DNA of 10,228 bases. Source: Candidatus Nitrosopumilus sp. GTDB lineage: Archaea; Thermoproteota; Nitrososphaeria; Nitrososphaerales; Nitrosopumilaceae. Shown one piece after another: positions 6,361-10,228 of this stretch (position 1 is the stretch's first letter; every line of letters starts with the position of its first letter). Under the pieces are notes generated by a model. The model was not told the origin of the DNA, did no database searches, and saw only the letters and a list, made by a program, of their open reading frames with translations. Location of the stretch: positions 1 through 10,228 of the forward strand of contig JAEMQG010000119.1 of the NCBI GenBank assembly GCA_022758935.1, read 5' to 3'. The position numbers and the translations under genes were made by a program.

Positions 6361-6426
6361 ACCTAATTTTAGATGGAAATAGTGCAAAATCTCATGCCCT
6401 AACTATATACACCCGCCCATTATGCT
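6361..6426 (-). repeat. Right copy of the arm-plus-core repeat
   Basis: The arm at 6361-6408 contains AATAGTGCAAAATCTCATG and is the inverse of 2657-2610 (42/48). It is followed by CCCGCCCATTATGCT at 6412-6426, identical and in the same strand orientation as 2591-2605. The arm starts 10 bp after the FMN reductase remnant ends and lies 68 bp or more upstream of the udg start. No transposase gene lies between the copies, so if mobile it would have to be moved in trans. Confidence 0.85.
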
Positions 6427-6434
6427 CCCGTTAC

Positions 6435-6469
6435 AATTTGAACCAATTAGAATGATTTAGGTTCAAATT
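6435..6469. repeat. Perfect 10-bp inverted repeat upstream of udg
   Basis: AATTTGAACC (6435-6444) and GGTTCAAATT (6460-6469) pair perfectly around a 15-nt loop. It lies directly after the right repeat copy and 25 nt before the udg start, a place for an operator or a hairpin. The GGTTCAAATT half resembles a tRNA T-loop, but no other tRNA arm can be found. Confidence 0.55.
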
Positions 6470-6493
6470 CAAATTATCATACGTCTTAAAAGA

Positions 6494-7216
6494 TTGAAAG
6501 AGGGGGTGAGGAAAGATATCATCACCAAAGATAATTACCTAAATTCAATACAGCATATTCAATTGAAATTAATCTCGCTTGATAAAAAAATAGAAAATTG
6601 CACCAAATGTCCCAGACTCTCATTGTACATAAGAGACATAGCCAAAAATAAGGTAAGACGATTCCAAGATCAACAGTATTGGGGAAAGCCTCTTTCAGGC
6701 TTTGGGGATATCAATGCAAAATTGTTCATTGTTGGACTAGCACCTGCAGCTCATGGTGGAAACAGAACAGGTAGAATGTTTACAGGTGATTCCTCAGGGG
6801 ATTGGCTTGCAAAAGTATTGCACAAAAATGGATTTTCCTCAAAACCAACAAGTGAAGCAAAAAATGATGGACTAGTACTAAATAATGCATACATTACTGC
6901 TGCAGTTAGATGTGCGCCACCACAAAACAAACCAACTAGAGAAGAAATGCAAAATTGTTTTAATTATCTACAACAAGAATATAAAATTCTAAAAAATGTT
7001 ATAGTTATTTTATGTCTTGGAAAAATTGCTTATGATACGACATGTAAATTAGTACATGTAAAGCCAGAAAAGTTTGGACATAATAAATTATTTAAGTATG
7101 ACAGAATTAAAATTCTAACTTCATATCACCCATCAAAGCAAAATACACAGACAGGTAGACTAACATGGAAACAATGGTCTGCAGTTTTTCAAAAAGCAAA
7201 AAAGATGACAAGATAA
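6494..7216 (+). CDS. Family 5 uracil-DNA glycosylase (UdgB)
   Basis: 240 residues. It should remove uracil, and probably hypoxanthine or other deaminated bases, from DNA as the first step of base excision repair. The family 5 signature is clear: motif 1 GLAPAAHGGNRTGRMFTGD at 81-99, which has Ala where most UDGs carry an Asp, Asn or Glu water activator, and the C-terminal motif SYHPSKQNTQTGR at 210-222. Four cysteines, Cys36, Cys39 (CTKCPRL), Cys140 and Cys155, have the spacing of the 4Fe-4S cluster. The start is uncertain: TTG at 6494 is given; GTG at 6506, next to a G-rich GAGGGGGTG, or TTG at 6563 would remove only poorly conserved residues. The gene follows the right repeat copy and reads away from the redox block, so it is probably not part of it. 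Confidence 0.93.
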   Translation: MKEGVRKDIITKDNYLNSIQHIQLKLISLDKKIENCTKCPRLSLYIRDIAKNKVRRFQDQQYWGKPLSGFGDINAKLFIVGLAPAAHGGNRTGRMFTGDSSGDWLAKVLHKNGFSSKPTSEAKNDGLVLNNAYITAAVRCAPPQNKPTREEMQNCFNYLQQEYKILKNVIVILCLGKIAYDTTCKLVHVKPEKFGHNKLFKYDRIKILTSYHPSKQNTQTGRLTWKQWSAVFQKAKKMTR

Positions 7217-7223
7217 AATGGAG

Positions 7224-7335
7224 TTTTTTAGAACAAAGAATTTTTAAAATTTGGTTTGATACTGTAATACCTTTGTCAATTATTTTCATAAATATTCTAG
7301 ACTGTATGATGACTTGAAATTACTGATAATTCAAG
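7224..7335. terminator. Possible terminator signals between convergent udg and the pentapeptide gene
   Basis: A T6 run (7224-7229) follows the udg stop. CTTGAAATT (7313-7321) and AATTCAAG (7328-7335) can form an 8-bp stem with one bulge close to the end of the minus-strand gene. The 134-bp gap holds no credible gene. Signals are weak. Confidence 0.3.
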
Positions 7336-7350
7336 GTATGTAAAGCTAGT

Positions 7351-7848
7351 CTACCACAATTTACCTTGTTTTTTTAATATAGATTTGGTATTGCCAGAAA
7401 TAGTATCTAATGTGTGCAAATCATAATTTGCATCTGTAAAATCAACTCCTGTAAGAATTGCACCTTCAAAGTTTGTATGCCTAAGATTTACACCGCTTAA
7501 ATTGGCCTCACTCAAGTCAGCACTTCTCAAATCGGTATAAAACAAGTCAGAACCTCGAAGGTCTGCACCTCGAAGGTCTGCACCATACAAGTCAGCATCC
7601 CATAGTTTTGCATCAAATAGATTGGTTGTTCTCATATCAGCGCCTCTTAATTTGACATAAAACAGGATTGCACCACTCAAGTTAGCTCCGCTTAGATCAG
7701 TACAACTTAGATCAGCATTGTGAATGTCTCTGTTTTTAAGATCAACCCCGCTCATATTGGAATTTGATAGATTTCTTCCAATCAAATCCTCATAATCAAA
7801 ATTAACGCTTGAGAGATTTCTTTTTCTAAAAACGTCAGATGAATTCAT
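7351..7848 (-). CDS. Pentapeptide-repeat protein
   Basis: 165 residues. Residues 11-140 are 26 uninterrupted pentapeptides of the A(D/N)LXX type, kept in a single register (NLSSV NFDYE and so on to DFTDA), which should fold into a right-handed quadrilateral beta-helix of about 6.5 turns. There is no signal peptide. A short unique tail (141-165) follows. Some members mimic DNA and protect gyrase, but most have no known role, and nothing here points to a partner. Two adjacent 15-bp units ACCTCGAAGGTCTGC (7552-7581, plus strand) are identical, a sign of recent repeat-unit duplication. It is the only minus-strand gene in the right half and has a free-standing promoter. Confidence 0.93.
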   Translation of the reverse strand: MNSSDVFRKRNLSSVNFDYEDLIGRNLSNSNMSGVDLKNRDIHNADLSCTDLSGANLSGAILFYVKLRGADMRTTNLFDAKLWDADLYGADLRGADLRGSDLFYTDLRSADLSEANLSGVNLRHTNFEGAILTGVDFTDANYDLHTLDTISGNTKSILKKQGKLW

Positions 7849-7873
7849 GGTATATTACAAATAACACAAAAAA

Positions 7874-7883
7874 GCATATTTGA
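7874..7883 (-). promoter_or_regulatory. Possible TATA box of the pentapeptide-repeat gene
   Basis: On the minus strand TTCAAATATG... is centred about 30 nt before the ATG at 7848. Weak but in the right place for a leaderless or nearly leaderless start. Confidence 0.3.
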
Positions 7884-8298
7884 ATTAAGATATAAAGAAA
7901 AATTGGTAAACAAGATAGAAATCAATCAGGATAGAGATCCCTAACAAATCTCATAATTAGAAAAATTTTAGATGTAATTTTTTAAAAATACAGGAGATGA
8001 AGAATTTATATTACAAGGTTAGATTCATTGATCCAACATAAGGAGGATGTCATCTCAATTAATCGCAAATTCCTTGACATGTTATCTTCCTTATGATAAA
8101 TGTTCTAAAACATAATTTAGAAAATATCCGTCACATAATCATCTCCCCAGAGAAATGGTAAAACTAATTTTTAACACTAATTAATTCAATCAATAGCATT
8201 GTAAATCAGCCAAGAAAAATACTAGATATTTTAAAAATAAGATTTGTTAAAATTGAATATAATATTATGAATAGTTGGAGTGTCAAATAAAAAGATCA

Positions 8299-8313
8299 AT
8301 ATAAATAATATTT
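8299..8313 (+). promoter_or_regulatory. TATA box of the VOC gene
   Basis: ATATAAATAATATT lies about 25 nt before the ATG at 8329, the strongest TATA-like box in the window and consistent with a leaderless mRNA. Confidence 0.55.
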
Positions 8314-8328
8314 CTCATAAAACTTGGT

Positions 8329-8697
8329 ATGCCAAGAATAACCCATTTTGATATTCCAGCAGATGATCCTCTTAGGGCACAAAAATTCTACAAGGAGGTA
8401 TTTAATTGGAAGTTCGAAAAGTGGAATGGCCCAATGGAATATTGGATGGCATATACAGGTGATGAAAAACAACCTGGGATTAACGGCGGTCTTGCAAAGC
8501 GATTGCCAGGTCAATCAGGTATGACAAATACAATTGAGGTTCCATCAATTGATGAGTATTCAAAACTTATTCAATCAAAGGGAGGCCATATACTAGTCCC
8601 TAAAATGTCTATTCCAGGAGTAGGTTATTTCGCACAGTGTATAGATACCGAAGGGAACACATTTGGGATTATTCAGATGGAACAAAACGCAAAATAG
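8329..8697 (+). CDS. VOC-superfamily (glyoxalase/bleomycin-resistance-like) protein
   Basis: 122 residues, one full VOC unit of two beta-alpha-beta-beta-beta modules. It belongs to the group of enzymes related to lactoylglutathione lyase, as shown by THFDIPADDPLRAQKFYKEVFNWKFEKW at the start (written in part: FDIPADDP, FYKEVFNW), GGL at 53-55, GGHILVPKMSIPGVGYF at 85-101 and DTEGNTFGIIQ at 106-116. His6 is the usual first metal ligand, while the last ligand position appears to be Gln116 rather than Glu. Substrate unknown; thaumarchaea lack glutathione, so lactoylglutathione is unlikely. It stands alone between a 480-bp gap and archease. Confidence 0.88.
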   Translation: MPRITHFDIPADDPLRAQKFYKEVFNWKFEKWNGPMEYWMAYTGDEKQPGINGGLAKRLPGQSGMTNTIEVPSIDEYSKLIQSKGGHILVPKMSIPGVGYFAQCIDTEGNTFGIIQMEQNAK

Positions 8698-8757
8698 TTT
8701 TTGTGTTGTTAAAAATAAAATAGAATGCAAAAACAAGATTTATTATGAATAATTTCT

Positions 8758-8781
8758 TTGTTTAAAGATTTTTTTAAACAA
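8758..8781. terminator. Perfect hairpin between the VOC and archease genes
   Basis: TTGTTTAAA (8758-8766) and TTTAAACAA (8773-8781) form a 9-bp perfect stem with a 6-nt loop, inside a T-rich stretch 61 bp after the VOC stop. It may end the VOC transcript or serve as an operator for archease, whose TATA box lies 30 bp downstream. Confidence 0.4.
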
Positions 8782-8810
8782 TGATTGGTTAGTACCTGAA
8801 AAACCATCTA

Positions 8811-8820
8811 AATTAATAAT
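8811..8820 (+). promoter_or_regulatory. TATA box of archease
   Basis: AATTAATAAT is centred about 27 nt before the TTG at 8843, supporting the TTG as start of a leaderless mRNA. Confidence 0.45.
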
Positions 8821-8842
8821 TAGCAAGATTTCAAAAATATAA

Positions 8843-9259
8843 TTGAGTTACAAGTTTTTAGATCATGCAACGGATGCAATTATTGAAGTCATTGCTAAAG
8901 ATCTCAAAGAGGCATTTTTAGTCACAGCAGATGCTGTGATCAATCTCACACTAGATAAGGACAGAGTGGAAGAGAAAGAACAAAGAGAGTTTACTGCACA
9001 AGGAAAAGATCTCAGATATCTTTTGTTTAGTTGGCTTGAAGAGGTGACCTTTATTTTAATCACAGAGGGTTTTGCAATAAGAAGAATAGATATTGAAATT
9101 CAAGAAAATAATGGCTACAAGATATACGCTAAAGCATATGGAGAGTCACTAGAGTTTCTAAAACATAACTTCAAAGTCGAGATAAAGGCCCCTACGTTTT
9201 ACGATATGGAGATCAGACAAAATGGTCAAGTTTACATGCGCTTTTTACTTGATCTATGA
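8843..9259 (+). CDS. Archease (RtcB tRNA-ligase activator)
   Basis: 138 residues, the usual archaeal archease length. Archease speeds guanylylation and turnover of the RNA ligase RtcB, which joins tRNA exon halves after intron removal. The N-terminal signature YKFLDHATDA matches the family's FLDHTAD, and KVEIKAPTFYDMEI at 171-style positions 110-123 matches the conserved VKAVTYH segment. Asp11, Asp38 and Asp137 at the C-terminus (FLLDL) are in the places expected for the metal-binding acidic residues. The start is TTG at 8843: the conserved motif begins at residue 3, leaving no room for a later start, and a TATA box lies 27 nt upstream. No rtcB or tRNA-splicing gene is in the window. Confidence 0.93.
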   Translation: MSYKFLDHATDAIIEVIAKDLKEAFLVTADAVINLTLDKDRVEEKEQREFTAQGKDLRYLLFSWLEEVTFILITEGFAIRRIDIEIQENNGYKIYAKAYGESLEFLKHNFKVEIKAPTFYDMEIRQNGQVYMRFLLDL

Positions 9260-9303
9260 GTTGTGTGAATTATTCTTGGCAAATCAATAGAAGAAATTAT
9301 ACG

Positions 9304-9315
9304 TGTTTTTTAAAA
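9304..9315 (+). promoter_or_regulatory. Possible TATA box of the secreted-protein gene
   Basis: GTTTTTTAAAAG is centred about 29 nt before the ATG at 9339. A purine-rich AGAGGATT (9319-9326) lies 12 nt before the start and could serve as a weak ribosome-binding site if a leader exists. Confidence 0.35.
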
Positions 9316-9338
9316 GTAAAGAGGATTAAGATCATAAC

Positions 9339-10228
9339 ATGCGAACTAAGCTAGGAGTATTTTTGGTATTTTCGCTAGTTTTCGTTATGATCGTTCCAGC
9401 CAACGCAGCTGTGTCTTCTATATCACTTGAGAAGGATTCCTACACAATAGAGGAACTAATGATATTTATTGGAAAAGAACAAACTGGGAAAAAATCAGTT
9501 TTTGTGGTTATTGATAATCCTACAGGAGTCTATGTAGGGATGCTTTCAGATCCTTCATCAGATGTGGATGGATCATTTTCAACAATTCCAAGAGAAGTAA
9601 CAAAATTTTTTAAATCCAAAGGAATCTACAATGCAACTGCATTTACGGATGATCAAAAAAAGAATGAGGGGTTAGCCATCAAATTACAATTTGATGGAAA
9701 CAAAATTTTTGTTGTTCCAGATTTTGTACTATCACTTAATTCAATTCCAGACAAGACAATAGAGGAAAAAAAGACCTTGACGTTTATCCCTACATTGACT
9801 CAATCATTAACAGGGGTAACATACAGTCTTGAAAAAAATCCACCAGTTGGCGCATCTATTGATGAACAGACAGGAAAATTCACATGGACTCCCATCGAAT
9901 CTCAGGGTCCAGGTCAATATGTTTTTGACATAGTAGTAAAAAAAGGAGGATTGGACGATAGACAAAGTGTAAAAATAATAGTAACTGATGCAATTACAAC
10001 ACCAATATGTACATCTACTCAGCATTTGAGTAATGGAGTCTGCGTTGCAGATACATCAATCCCTATTCCTGAACCTAAACCAATACCAGAACCAAAAGAA
10101 ACAGGAATAGCATCTTTTGTTGATCCTAAAAAAGATCCACAGTCTTATGTTGACAGATACAACAATGAGCCAACCTACAAGAAATGGTTTGATGAAAACT
10201 TTCCAGAATATTCTTCAATTTATGAAGC
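9339..10228 (+). CDS. Secreted Ig-like domain protein, 3' end cut by window edge
   Basis: 296 full codons, open at the right edge. Residues 1-24 are a Sec signal peptide: MRTK, hydrophobic stretch VFLVFSLVFVMIV, then PANA-A. Residues about 28-130 form a beta-rich domain (SLEKDSYTIEELMIFIG opening, as in archaeal surface proteins with macroglobulin-like strands). Residues about 132-216 look like a putative Ig/cadherin-like (He_PIG) domain with YSLEKNPPVGASIDEQTGKF and TWTP. A Cys224-Cys235 pair (CTSTQHLSNGVC) may form a disulfide, followed by a Pro/Glu linker (PIPEPKPIPEPK, 243-253). The tail YNNEPTYKKWFDENFPEY (274-291) resembles, from memory, tails of thaumarchaeal exported proteins that precede a C-terminal anchor. 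Whether an anchor follows cannot be seen. Function unknown; probably cell-surface attached. Confidence 0.88.
   Translation, partial: MRTKLGVFLVFSLVFVMIVPANAAVSSISLEKDSYTIEELMIFIGKEQTGKKSVFVVIDNPTGVYVGMLSDPSSDVDGSFSTIPREVTKFFKSKGIYNATAFTDDQKKNEGLAIKLQFDGNKIFVVPDFVLSLNSIPDKTIEEKKTLTFIPTLTQSLTGVTYSLEKNPPVGASIDEQTGKFTWTPIESQGPGQYVFDIVVKKGGLDDRQSVKIIVTDAITTPICTSTQHLSNGVCVADTSIPIPEPKPIPEPKETGIASFVDPKKDPQSYVDRYNNEPTYKKWFDENFPEYSSIYE

Larger units (their letters stand above)
7849..8328. other. 480-bp intergenic region without a credible gene
   Basis: A/T-rich spacer between the divergent pentapeptide and VOC genes. It holds a TATA-like TTTATATTA (8005-8013) and, about 30 nt later, a perfect anti-16S sequence AAGGAGG (8040-8046 region) directly abutting an ATG that opens only 22 codons (8047-8115). 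No conserved protein, tRNA or long inverted repeat is visible. A small RNA starting near 8036 or a decayed gene is possible. The last 30 bases are the VOC promoter. Confidence 0.5.

Noticed and set aside
2610..6408. Insertion sequence with terminal inverted repeats
   Set aside because: No transposase or integrase is encoded between the copies and no clear target-site duplication was found; listed as a repeat pair instead.
6431..6480. Possible tRNA because GGTTCAAATTC resembles a T-loop
   Set aside because: The flanking bases do not form a T-stem, and no acceptor, D or anticodon arm is present.
8047..8115. 22-codon ORF after AAGGAGG
   Set aside because: The purine run abuts the ATG with no spacing, and the peptide has no recognisable feature; not called as a gene.

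Overview
The window looks like a low-GC chromosomal piece of an ammonia-oxidising archaeon of the Nitrososphaerota (Thaumarchaeota), probably Nitrosopumilus- or Nitrosarchaeum-like. The evidence is archaeal aIF6, archease, a family 5 uracil-DNA glycosylase, a Sulfolobus-type 7Fe ferredoxin, a secreted protein with a tail that, from memory, recurs in thaumarchaeal exoproteins, and almost every gene preceded by an AT-rich TATA-like box about 25-28 nt before the start codon. That spacing implies leaderless mRNAs, often with TTG or GTG starts. Taxonomy is inferred from gene content, not from a search.

Layout. 1-2523 is housekeeping: a ferredoxin running off the left edge (minus), aIF6 (plus) and histidyl-tRNA synthetase (minus), with aIF6 and hisS overlapping tail to tail by 20 bp. 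2779-6351 is an accessory redox block, all on the plus strand: pirin, an HxlR/DUF24 regulator with one conserved cysteine, a Rieske ferredoxin fused to an FMN-reductase-type flavoprotein, an unrecognised helical protein, a cupin with an altered metal motif, and a 21-codon remnant of an NADPH-dependent FMN reductase overlapping the cupin stop by ATGA. 6494-10228 returns to ordinary genes: family 5 UDG, a 26-repeat pentapeptide protein (minus), a VOC/glyoxalase-like protein, archease, and a secreted Ig-like protein running off the right edge.

The most unusual structure is a pair of repeats bracketing the redox block. A 48-nt arm at 2610-2657 recurs in inverted orientation at 6361-6408 (42/48 identical, 29/31 in the core). 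Next to each arm, on the outer side, lies a 15-nt sequence that is in DIRECT orientation in both copies (2591-2605, 6412-6426), so arm and core have flipped relative to each other. The right copy begins 10 bp after the truncated FMN reductase ends. This suggests the block is bounded by a mobile or rearranged element, although both arms also point the same way relative to their outer genes (hisS, udg), so a duplicated promoter element is an alternative.

Working model for the block (inference): the DUF24 regulator senses electrophiles or quinones through Cys17 and controls its own gene and pirin through a shared 9-mer, TACTNRGTA. This motif occurs exactly three times in the window, twice upstream of pirin and once at the hxlR start. 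Pirin, the cupin and the Rieske-flavoprotein would then detoxify quinones or aromatics. No tRNA, rRNA, CRISPR array or transposase gene was seen.
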